This document shows, in pieces, positions 31,101 through 41,300 of a stretch of 64,000 nucleotides of DNA. Within the stretch, counting starts at the first letter, position 1. Each line of letters starts with the position of its first letter. Under the pieces are notes generated by a model, which worked only from the letters and a program-made list of their open reading frames with translations, was not told where the DNA came from and searched no databases. The stretch comes from Asterochloris sp. CNOR1 (lineage: Eukaryota; Chlorophyta; Trebouxiophyceae; Trebouxiales; Trebouxiaceae), in contig OZ017753.1 in NCBI GenBank assembly GCA_963969365.1, positions 2,790,001 to 2,854,000 on the forward strand. The letters are read 5' to 3'. The translations under genes were made by a program, and so were the position numbers.

Positions 31101-34100
31101 AGGTGTACAAAAGAGTGGGCACATGTAACGCAAGCAGCTTCTTGAACAACACTTGCAGCAGCTGCAGCGGCCCACCTGATGCGGCACAGCGGGATGTTCT
31201 GCGCATGATGCGTCTGCAGCATGGTCATGGCAGCGTAGAAGACCTTGAAGGCATCCTCTGTGCTGCTGGTGCTGCTCCGGCTTGCCAGGAACCTGCAAAA
31301 AGGCAGCCGCACGGTGGCTGCAGGCCTCATCTGTCCTGATACTGAAAGACTCTTGCTTTTAGCTGTGTTTTGCCCTTGGATTGGTGCATGGCGTTGCCGC
31401 CATGTCTCGGAAATCAGGCTGAAAGGATGTTTTGCATTGATCTCCATTGACAATTAGTCATCTGGCACATGCTGCTGAGCGCAGCCAAAGTCCAACTGAC
31501 CACTGAAGATCAAGTGCATGCATGACTGCTCCTCCGCACGAACATTGATGCAGGAAGTCAGCAGCCAGCATAGGCAAGGCACCCTAGCAGTGCTGCTGTC
31601 ACACAGGAAGCCTGAGCTGCGCAGTAGTCTGCTGGCAAGGCCTGGGCAGTGCACAAGGTTTGGCACCTCATTGCAGCTACGAAGTTGCCCAGCATGGCAA
31701 ACATCGTGCACCACCTGCTTGGAAGCAGCTTTGATGTGCAACTGGCTGCTGCAGCTGCCCTGGCCAGACACTACTCTGCCAGCCCTACAGAGTGAAGTTA
31801 AGCGGTGCCTCACCTGCTCAAAGGCAGCGTCTCTGTGCCAGCTGCCTCCAGCACAGTGCTGCTGCGCTGCACGCTGGACTCCGCAGAGCTCCCTGCTGCA
31901 GCCTGCTGTCCATCTGCCTGGAGCATTGACAGGGCCGGCCCTGAGCCCCCTGGCACAGCCACAGGGTGCTGCCCTGCGCCAGACAAGCCAACAGAGGGCT
32001 GCACTGGGCGGACTCCGGGGCCTGCAGAGCAGATGACTGCCTGTTACAGCAGATGAGAGTGGCTGTGCTGCTGGGCGTTGCAGCAGAAAGCTCCCACAGC
32101 TGAATCGGCGCACGCTGGCCACTGTGCCATTGACGACATGACCAGATGTATTAGGCGCATTCCTGCCCACTGCTGAACTGACTCAGCAACCTCCTGACTG
32201 CATACCACCTGCTCAATGCCGCCTGACAACAGGGGAACGCTTAAACGACTGACTCACCTGCAACCCACTGCTGCGCACGCTGCTGGAGGGCAGGGGCAGC
32301 CAGGTGCCGCCGGCGCAGGGGATTCTGCGCCCGGCCAGACGGGTCTGGCTTGCGCATTGCAGTGTAAGCATCGGACGCAACTCGACGCATCGCCTCCACA
32401 GGCGGGGCTGCCTGCCAGGGCCGCTGTGACTGACGTGCAGGTGGGAGGCCGCCTGCTGGTCCAGCAGCTGGTGCCTCTGCCTTCCCAGGTGGGGGCCCGC
32501 CTGCTGGCTGGCAGCTGGTGCCAGCTTGCGCAGGGATTGCCTCCACGGTGGCGCCCTCAGCGGGAGTCAGTGCTGCTGCCACTGCCTCGCTGGAGACTGC
32601 TGCAGGCATGCTGTGGTGTCGCTGCAGAGGGGCAAGCTCCTGCAGAGGATGGAGTGGATGTCAGCAACAACCATCCTGACAAAGTTAATGGGGACTAGCC
32701 ACCCATACTCTGCGCAGCGTGCACCACATGAGTTAGCAATGGCACACTGCTCAAGGTGTTTGGTCCTGGCCCCACTCTAGTTGGGTGAACAGCTCACAAG
32801 CTGGGCTGACCATCAGTTCTGCAGACGTGCCACACGCTCCCCACTCAGCTTGCGCCACATCACCAAAAAGTGCAGCTGGCAGGGATGGCCTGCTGGCCTG
32901 ACAAAGCCTCTTCCCAAGCCAGCACGGGGACTAAGCACACGCATCCCGTTACAGACAGACAAAAAGAGGGCCCGCATCAAGTGCTTCTTGGGTGGCGCTC
33001 GAGCACCCTTTCCAGGCAAAGCAGAGGATTGCGTGATGCCAGCAAAACTCCTGTGATGATCCCTTCTGGCATGCCACAGGCAAGCTCCCCCGCTTGTCAG
33101 CAGCTTGGAGACACACAAAGGCTGCTCCACTCTGCGTCAGTGTAACTCAGATGCCCCTTCTGGCCACAAGGGCAAAACTGAACAAGCTCTTACCTCTTGT
33201 GAGGCTGGCTGTGAGGAGGGCCTCTCAGCTGCAACATCTCCCTCAGGCGGGGCCCCTGCAGGCCCTGGCCGCACTTGCGGCAGCTTGGCCTGCTGCTGAC
33301 GCCGCCACACATGCTGCCAGATCATCTGCACTTCCTTCCTGGTCAGGGGCTTGAGCAGATAATCCTCTGCTCCCCCTTGGATGCACTCAAAGACTGTGTC
33401 ATTTGTCTCATTGGCAGACATCACTGCAGCAGACAAGATGTGACCTGAATGTCCAGCAGCCAAGTCCATGCAGCCTGAAACTGCACCATTGCTTTCAATA
33501 GGCGGTGGGACAGTGCAGATGTGTTGGCAGCATGCAGATTGTGTTTGCTGGCAGTGCTGGCAATGTGACAGCTGGGCAAACTCACTAACAACCGGCATTT
33601 GGCTGAGCCTGCTGTCACTCCTGACATGCCGCAGCAGCTCGATGCCGTCCACATCTGGCATCATCACATCCTGCAGGGAGGATGGTACACATGATGAATT
33701 TCATGTGGCCAAATCATCGATATGCCAGTTACTCAGACACAGGTGTGGACCTCCTGCCGCTGCATTATTGCATGTGGTTGTCTGGTGACATGCAGCACAG
33801 GGCAGTCCGCAGCAAAGCTGCAAAGTGCAGGGCATTTCCTGAGGCGCCCAAGGAAGGATGATCTGGCCAAGCATTGAGAGGCAAGCACAGGTCCTGACAA
33901 GCTGCAAACGTCTTGTGACGCCCCAAGGCAGCCAAAGGATTTAGCGACGTGGCGCCCGCGAGCCTCCACGCACCGTGAGCAGCAGCTGGAAAGTGCCTGG
34001 CTCAGTGCTACGGAGGGCCTGCAGCGCCTCCAAGCCGGTCTCCACAACTGTAACTCTGTAGCCACACTTCTTGAGCAGATTGCTGACGACCACCCTGCTG

Positions 34101-34168
34101 AGGCGCTCATCATCTACCAGCAGGATGTGCAAGCTCTGGGGCTTGCACTCCCCCATGGCAGCGGGCAT
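25153..34168 (-). CDS. Receiver-domain/SPA-like kinase-fold/WD40 fusion protein
   Basis: Sixteen exons join in one frame: 34168-33974, 33670-33586, 33423-33194, 32639-32258, 32021-31814, 31292-31176, 30751-30551, 30170-29886, 29537-29367, 28727-28420, 28020-27851, 27283-27096, 27013-26854, 26463-26272, 25946-25811, 25418-25153. Total 3,294 nt, 1,097 residues. Residues 12-125 are a receiver domain with all active residues (D19/D20, D66 in DVMMPDVDG, S96, K118 in LLKPL); its end (IWQHVWRR) resembles clock PRR proteins. Residues 126-366 are a low-complexity linker. Residues 367-540 match only the C-lobe of the SPA kinase-like domain (TKSDVYSLGVLLLELLYPI; LRHRILPVDLL), followed by a coiled coil (545-610), a polyQ tract, and from about 785 the COP1/SPA propeller (FDRDDEFFATAGVSRRIKI; NEKNFVGLSV). 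No RING is present, so it is SPA-like rather than COP1. SPA proteins work with COP1-CUL4 in light-controlled degradation. ATG 34168 is the start: an in-frame TAG lies 12 nt upstream. Exon 9's donor is less certain. Confidence 0.9.
27283..27390 (-). repeat. Decayed copy of a WD40 exon start in the intron
   Basis: Exon 27283-27096 begins VNATLNYAELLTSSDMVCST. About 100 bp upstream, at 27375-27305, the intron reads CAELLTTNILMCSTAVD, a degenerate copy of the same exon region in the same orientation. Confidence 0.85.
27952..27981 (-). repeat. CAG-type trinucleotide run encoding polyglutamine
   Basis: About ten CAG/CCG-type codons in exon 28020-27851 of the receiver-SPA gene encode a Q-rich tract (QQPQQQQQQQ). 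It is a likely length-variable site. Confidence 0.9.
28360..28421 (-). repeat. Short tandem repeats at the donor of exon 28727-28420
   Basis: The first intron bases, gttcacatcatgcgg, recur three further times as ttcacatca / ctcacatcatgc over about 60 bp. This is another case of donor-side copying. Confidence 0.8.
30410..30425. repeat. C16 homopolymer
   Basis: Sixteen consecutive C on the plus strand lie in the intron after exon 30751-30551 of the receiver-SPA gene. The length is likely to vary or be miscalled. Confidence 0.9.
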
Positions 34169-34600
34169 TTGCACTAGCTAAGTTATGCTGGAAGGAAAAT
34201 GTTATCAAACATTCAGAATCCATCACAAGACTGTCAACGTTGTCCTGCAGGCTGTAAGATGTGGGGTTGGAGGCTGACCTTACTGGGCTGATGATTTCCT
34301 ATGCACAAGTTCATGACGCTTGAAGAGGCCTGAGGCCCAGTCACTAACCGGGGTGGCAATCTGTGCCGTGGCAATAAGCTGCTGCTGCTCAGTCAGCACC
34401 AGAACAGCAAAGTTCTGATGGCGGTGCAGTCTCCCTGGCGCCATAGTGCCAGAACCAGGTCACTTCAGAGGAGCCTCAGCTGGGCTCTTGAAGTCTTCAT
34501 CTGCAGCATCCAGTCTAAGCACAACTGAAAGGGTCAGTGGGGGCTGAGAGTTCAAAACCAAGGCAGGCCAGTTACAGCTGATTGCTTGTCTGATGCCCTG
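34169..34600. other. Upstream region of the receiver-SPA gene
   Basis: Promoter and 5' UTR of the minus-strand gene are expected here. A good acceptor (ttccttccag) at about 34190 on the minus strand, and an ATG-bearing stretch at 34443-34350 with a GTTAGT donor, suggest a 5' UTR intron or an upstream reading frame. Neither adds in-frame coding to ATG 34168. Confidence 0.35.
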
Positions 34601-35393
34601 CGCTGGACATTCCTTCAGAAAGGGCTGTTAGAACGCAGGTGTGGCAAACATTTTGACAACATTTTGACTTGCGAGACTGCATGAGGCCATACCTGATGAT
34701 GTGGTGGTCGCTGGGTGAAACCTTATACAAGCTGACAGCACTCAGTGACGCATCACCATCCAACATGTGGCTGCCTCAGTGCTCGCCACAGCCAAGGAGC
34801 TGCAGGCACAGACTGTGGTGCCAGATCATCAGATGGGAGCAGACAGCAACAAGATCTTCGACACGAGGGTCCTGTCTACAATATGTGCAGCTGCCCTGGC
34901 TTGCACTCCATGTGTTCCAGCCAATATACCTTGGATGTTTTATTTCCACCTTTGTCCGGCGGCCAGCCACCCCACATGGTTGCCTTCCCAGCCACACAAA
35001 TGTGTGCTGCTGCTGGCCCCTGGGGCCACCTCATGGTGTCAGGCAGCTGGCTTGGCCCAGGCCTATCCAAAAGGGCACCAGGATGGCCCCAGGTGCCTGC
35101 CTCTTGTATGTGGCTTTGTAGATGATACCAGCAACCTTCAGAGAGGGTCAGACTGGCAATGGGCGATGCATGGCATGGCTGAGGCCATCTTCTATGAGCA
35201 GGGGGATGCCGTGTCGTGCCAATGCGTGGGTCTGAACTGTTCTGTTTTCCCCAGAAATGTGAGTATGTGCAGAGCCGCATGGCAGCCGGCCAAGTGCAAT
35301 CCTGGTGCACTACATTGGCAGCACTTTGCAGCGCGCCTCTTGCCTGCAGGCAAAGCGGTGATGTGCTGCATGGTGTGACCAGGCAGCAATGCT

Positions 35394-35978
35394 GGCTTAC
35401 CTGTCTCCACCTCCATCAGGGACGTGGGCCTTTTGCAGCTGCTGTATGGCTGTACTGTCAGCCTACCCAACATTGTCCTTCCAAGCCTGCGCAGCAGCTT
35501 ATTCCCTGAACTGGTTGCCAGCGGCGACAGGCTTTTGCTGCTTGACTGCTGCACCACAGCATATGCTTTGCTCTGAGCTTGCCGCTCCTGAATGCAGCTC
35601 TGGCTCTCACATACACAGTATGTCCTTGATCCTCTTCAGTTTTCTCCTCCGTACACGTCTAACACACCAGACACTGATGCCTCCCACATAAAAGGCTACA
35701 CCTCTGAGGTGAAACTCAAGTAGAAAGGCCACCTGCTGATCACACGTCATCCCAGGTGATGTGGCTAAGACTTGTTATACCTTGGCAGCAATAAGAACCC
35801 AGCTTGGGGATGCCTCTGAAGTGTACCTTGTGTCTGAGATGCTGAGGTCCGTGAGGCAATTGATAAAACCTGTAACCACCTGGGTCTGGCCTAGCAATTT
35901 TCCATGAATCATTGTTGTGACTTCTCGATATAGCTCTTGGTCCTTGAACACAGGGCGGATGAAAACCAACCCGGACAT
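35394..35978 (-). CDS. Possible unidentified gene (two exons seen)
   Basis: A possible first exon at 35978-35781 starts with ATG (MSGLVFIRPVFKDQELYREV) and ends SPSWVLIAAK at a GTATAA donor. A second exon from about 35545 to 35394 (basic, NKLLRRLGRTMLGRL) has a ctgcag-like acceptor and GTAAGC donor and joins in phase. I recognise no family. Further exons would lie between 35393 and 34600 (for example near 34766-34690, SAVSLYKVSPSDHHIIR), but those joins fail on phase or stops. The codon mix of the first exon is more AT-rich than that of neighbouring genes. It may be a true small gene or chance. Confidence 0.3.
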
Positions 35979-36133
35979 ATGGCATGAACTGTGTATGCTG
36001 CTGCACAATCTACCACCTCAGAGGCCAAATCACAACCAAGAAAGCATGCCACGTTCAAGGAGGGACGTGGAGACTGCATCAATGGCATGACAGGTACGGC
36101 ACTTGACGCAGCGCAATGACAAGGTAATCACCC

Positions 36134-38134
36134 TCAATTCTTGAGGTGCTTGGCCAGATACTCGTGTGAGCGCTTCCATGCCAGGTCGATGGTCTTTTGG
36201 GAAGGGTGCGGCTGCCCAGTCTTGGCTTGCTGCAGTCAGCACAGCAGTGCAGAACTCAGCACGTGGCGATGGGGCAGCCGAACTCAGTACAGCTGCAGCA
36301 GGGCATATGGAACCTGCAGGAGCTCGCCTGATCCTTGGGGTTCAGGAAGGCATGTCCAGCGTCCTCATAGAAATGTAACTCAAAGTTGCCCCCAGAGCTG
36401 TTGACCTTCTCCACAAATGCCTTCACTTTCTGCAACAGTCAGGTGTGATGATTGCTTGCAGCAACATGTTTTCCTCACATGGCCTCAGTGGTTGCTGCAT
36501 ACGGCCTCAAGAATTGGCACTGCTTGACAACGCACAAGGCTGCCTCATGGTGCAGTCCCAGGGCAGCTCAGTGTATCAGTCAGGAGAGGACCACAGGCAA
36601 AACATCTTGCTGAGCAGCAGTGTGAGGAACCCACCTCTACAGGGACAAAGCTGTCTTTGACGCCGTAATGACCTTGCAGCGGGGTCTTGCACTTTGCGGG
36701 CTACAGCACAAGTAAGCAGCATCAGCATGAGGTGGGCTCCTGCTGATGAGCTGCCAGCTGCAGGTCTGCTGACCTGTTCAGGCAGGACATGAGCCCAAGC
36801 AACAAGCTTTGGTGAGCTGCAAGGTGCTCAGCATGGCAGGCCCTCATGAGACTATGGGCCACATCTTCCCATGACCACACGCCAGGCACACCAGCTCACA
36901 TCACAGTGCTCCGCAGTTGGCACGCCATAGCAGGGGACCCTGCACAGATGGACAGGCCAGGTGAGCATCCAGCTCAGACACGCCTGGAGGATAGGCTGCA
37001 TTGTAAGCCTGTGGCGTCCAGCGCTCGGCACCCCTGCTGACACACAGAGCACAGCAGGCAGGAATGCAACTGGAGGGAAAAAAATGTTTCTTTCCTTTTA
37101 TTTGGCAGGCGTCATGCGCACACACAGAGAAGCAATGGCTGAATGGATTATGGGCCAGGCATTGCAGCCAGGCGCAGCTGCAGGCCAGACAGGCCACTGG
37201 GCACCAGAAGTGCAGTGTCCTCAAAACTGCAGGTGCATCAAGCCTCACCCGCAGTCCAGCACGCCCTCTGCGCTTGCGCCGATGGTGAGCCCGCCGCCCA
37301 TACAGTAGCCTGTGGACCCCACCTGCAGACATTTCATAGGCTTCCTATGTCGGCAGACACTTGCGCTCCAGCGCATTGAGGGCTACACACAGGTGACCCA
37401 GCAAAGCGCCACTGCAGCCCTCTGATTAGCTGTGGCAGACAACGGCAACCCATGGTTTTACCTTAGGCGAGCCTGTCTTGCGCAGGTATTTGGCCAATTG
37501 GACCACCTGCGACTTTGCCTTGACCCAGTCCAGCTCCTCCATCAGCTGCAGCAAGAAGAAGCCCATCAGTGCAACGCGCCGCCTTAATCAGGCTGTGAGT
37601 TGGGTGTGGCACAGCCCAGGCCTCCAAGATGTGACCTGCTTGCAGCTTTTGCTCACGTGCTTTGCCTCTGCCACCTCCAGCCCAACCTTGCCATTGTAGA
37701 TGTCTGCAGCATGGCATCATGTGAGCAGCAGCCTGGCAACTGCGGCAGTTGCATGCCGGCAGGCAACTCCAATGCCCAACAAGCGGCTCATACTGCCTGG
37801 TGAGACAGCAGCGTGTCACCTGGAATCATCACACGGTAGCCATGCTCTCTGTGGTAGTTCTCTGCAATCTCCTTGATGTCATCTGTATGAGATGTGAGTG
37901 TCCATCACTGCATGAAGTGGCTGTACATTTTTACATGCCTGCAGCCCAAGACAGCTCCCACCTGTGATGCCCCACCACTCCTGCACATGTGCACAGGAGA
38001 GTCAGCGCATGCATATATGCATGACTACCTCACATGATCTTGCAGACCTGGATGACAATGAGCGCAGGAGCTGACTTCTCTCCTAGTTCCCAGCCTGGCA
38101 CCCCATCGAACACCCCTCTCTGAAGAGCGGTCAT
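36134..38134 (-). CDS. Dienelactone-hydrolase-family alpha/beta hydrolase
   Basis: Ten exons in consistent phase give 225 residues, close to the usual 230-250 of the family: 38134-38048, 37980-37962 (only 19 nt), 37882-37820, 37703-37657, 37545-37462, 37322-37249, 36939-36900, 36700-36635, 36429-36328 (GC donor), 36229-36134. The conserved N-terminal stretch ALIVIQEWWGIT spans the first two exons. The nucleophile elbow is GYCMGGG (Cys107), Asp154 lies in GVKDSF and His186 in GHAFLN, so the Cys-Asp-His triad is complete. Bacterial homologues hydrolyse dienelactones in chlorocatechol breakdown; in eukaryotes the substrate is usually unknown. No targeting peptide is visible, suggesting a cytosolic protein. 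It lies head to head with the RsmD-like gene, with 168 bp between start codons, so the two may share a bidirectional promoter. Confidence 0.93.
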
Positions 38135-38302
38135 GATGATGGGCGGGAGGTATTCACACAGTCAGGACGAAGTTGATCTTGTTGCCTGGCTGTGTTGCAG
38201 GCTCGATTGGATTTGCTCACTGAGGAATGTGCCAAATTGGCAACTAAAAACCCTTATCCCAAACCTAGTCAAACTGAAGTCTCGAGGGCTCAGCAAGCAA
38301 GC
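38135..38302. promoter_or_regulatory. Short bidirectional intergenic region
   Basis: Only 168 bp separate the ATG of the hydrolase gene (minus) and the chosen ATG of the RsmD-like gene (plus). Both promoters and 5' UTRs must lie here or overlap transcribed sequence. No core element stands out. Confidence 0.45.
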
Positions 38303-41300
38303 ATGGTCACTCTGCCGCCGCCAGCCCTGTTTGCCGTCAACAAGAGGTTGCAACAGCATAGCAAGCAAGCCCTTTGTGTTGTGTGTTGCCGGCCCAAGAT
38401 GTCACTTGCTGCAAGGGCCGGTGAGTGTCTCAGCATGCAGCAGCTCTAGCTCAACTGTTTTGGTAAGCCTGAGGGTGGTAACGTGATCATGTGCAGGCCC
38501 GCCACTGAGCCAGGACCAGGCCTGGAAGGAGCAGTTGGCTGCCCTGGGCAGCTCAGATGCCCTTGAGAAAGCCCGGCGCCAGGCTGAGCAGCGGGATGCT
38601 GAATGGCTGAATGCCCCCCCAGAGCCTGGTGTGTATGAAGATGACAGCTCTGATGAGGCAGGCTGGGAGGAAGGCAGCTTGTCTGATGAGGACGGAGAGG
38701 ATTCAGAGAAGGGCACAGAGTACGCTGAGGAGATCTACAGCCTGGACAAAGGCTGGCAACTGCAAGTGCTGGACGGGCCCAGCAGAGCAGAGCAAAGGGA
38801 TGCTGCTCAGGTGAGGCTTTGGGCACTGCAGCAATTGCGCAGCTGCCTTACTGGCATGTGGAAAGTTGCTCTTGTGGGTGATGATGGGTTGCTGGATGTG
38901 CTGGGCGAGCCCGGGCAGAGCAAAGGTATGCTGGGCACAGGTGGGGACTCAGGCTTTGCAGAGACTGCTCACATGCTGTGAGAAGGGCATGCACTGGCAC
39001 TACGAGGAGTGACCTGCAGCTGGTTCGCCAGCAAAGTGGAGCGAAGGGATGCTGCTCTGGTGGGACCGCAAACTTTGCAGGGTCTCCTGCAAAGCGGAAC
39101 GGGTTGGGAGGGCAGGTTTTGTCACCAAAGGTGGGTACCTGCAATACATGGAGCAGATCAAGTCAGTGTACCACTTGCTAAAGGCTCATCAGTGCCTGAG
39201 GTGCGACAGGCCCTGCAGGCACTCGGCGCCTGACATGATTTGGCAGTACTATCACACATGCAGCTGCTATGCCTCACCAAGATGTAGTGGGAGCTACCCT
39301 GCCTCTAGCACAGCTGCGACAAGTCGCCCTGATAGATCAGGGCAGGTTCTGCGGCAGATAACACTGCCTTTGAGAATGCTGCCTCATTTTGACAAGATGG
39401 TGGACATGCATCGCCAGTGCTGGCGCCTGCTGCACTGCTTCAGGCAACGCCTGCTTCCTGCACAGGGCTGTTGGCTCCCTATTGCTCTGCACAGAGCTGA
39501 TGTACTGAGACAGGGTGCCCCTGCCAGCCTCACAGGGTGGAGTGCACATCTTCGCTGTGTTTGGAGCTGACAATGGCCTGCAGCACTTGGTCAGGTGGCC
39601 ATGTCACCAAGTGGCAGCAGTGGGTCGGGATGGCCCTGCCTGTAGAGGCTCAGTTGCACACCCTTGCTGTTAAGCTGCATCTGGACCTGCAGCAGTTATG
39701 TTGCACTGTCAGCATGTAAGAGCAGTGGGTCAGATTGGCCCTGCCTGCAGAAGCTTGGGGCCTCAAGCACACCAGGGCATTCAGCGCAACTCTCACGAGG
39801 TTCAGTGTGACCGTTGGGGAATGCGGCGCAACTGCTGGTGGATCCTGGGCTTCTTTGGATGCAAAGCACCTCTGCCAATACTACCTTTTCAGGAAGAGCA
39901 AGGAGCTTCAATGCTTGAGGGAGCAGGAGTAGGCTACAGGCACGTTTACTGACACTAGCCTGGAAGCCTGGAATTCCGCTTCCCATGTGACTGGGGCCCG
40001 GATGGTCTCACATTTGCTGGCTTCCCTGTGCAGGCGACCTGGGAGGATGAGAATGGGGAACCTGTGGGCATGGCAGCCCAGCAGCTGATGCGCTCCCTGC
40101 CGGGGCACATGATCAGGGCACTGGAGGTGGCCCAGGCAGAGGCCACCGCCGCTAATGATCTGGCGCAGGTGTGCACTGCTCTGCGGCATGTGCATGCTGC
40201 TTGCTCTTGCTGACCAGTCTAGAGCTGCATGCCATTGCCTCCATCCCTTTGGCGTAGGTGTTGGGTGCACCACAGGCGATGCCTTGCTCCGTAGTGGCAG
40301 GGCGGCAGACAACATCAAGCCTGCCAAAGCTGCTGTGAACCTAGTTGACTGAAGCTAGTAGCCTTGGGCAAGCTGGGTGCCACTGTGATTCTGCGTACCA
40401 AGGGTCAGATGCACTGAAGAGTCATGCTGGTCTCAGTTGTGCCCTGCCAGTTCCATGATGCATGATTCTTCAGTGCAGGCGCAGCGCAAACTGAAAAAGA
40501 AGTCGGCTGGGCCGGCCATGCAGAGGATGCGAGTTGTGGCAGGCTCTGCAGCTAACAGGTGACTGCACCCTGTCTGCACTGCTGCTGTGGAGTGCTCCCC
40601 TCACAAATGCGACACACAGCCTGCAGTCACTGACCGTGGCTGGGGTGCTTGCAGCTTCTGGCGGCTGCTCTCAGGGCTTGTGGGCTTTGGTGGCTAATGT
40701 CCAAGGGCTTGGGCTTGAGTGGCTGCCAACCAGCATCTCAACTCCACTTTGAGCTGCCTGCCTGTCATACTAAGGTGCCGTCAAACATGTGTGGTGGGTC
40801 CCAGCGGCTTGTTGTCTTCAGCGGCTGCACAAGGCTCTGCAGAAGCCTACATGTGGTGGCGAAGGGTCTGTTGCTGTGTTCACTACCGATTTCATTGCAG
40901 ACAGCATGAGATGATTGTCCCCACCCCTTCCTGCGCCCTTCGTTGCCATAGGCACAGCGCAGCACTGCATGAGCTCATAATTGGTTTCGGGAAGCACTTG
41001 TGTCCTTGCTTGCGGGTTCTCTGATGCCCTTCTAATCTCCTGGCTGATGATTTCCAGTGCGCCGGGCTGTTGCAGTGGCGCTCCCACACAGTCTGCAGCA
41101 CAGGAGACGGGATTGCTTGGTGCCAGGAAAACTTGCTCTTCTGAAGGAAGAGGACATTTCCTTTTCCTGTGCCTTGCAGGCGGCTGCTGTCCCCACCAGG
41201 TGAGGGCACGCGGCCCATGATGGAGAAGGTGCGCTCCGCCGTGTTCAACATGCTGCAGTCCCTCAGCGGGCTGGGGAACCAGCTGCCCCCTGGAACACGG

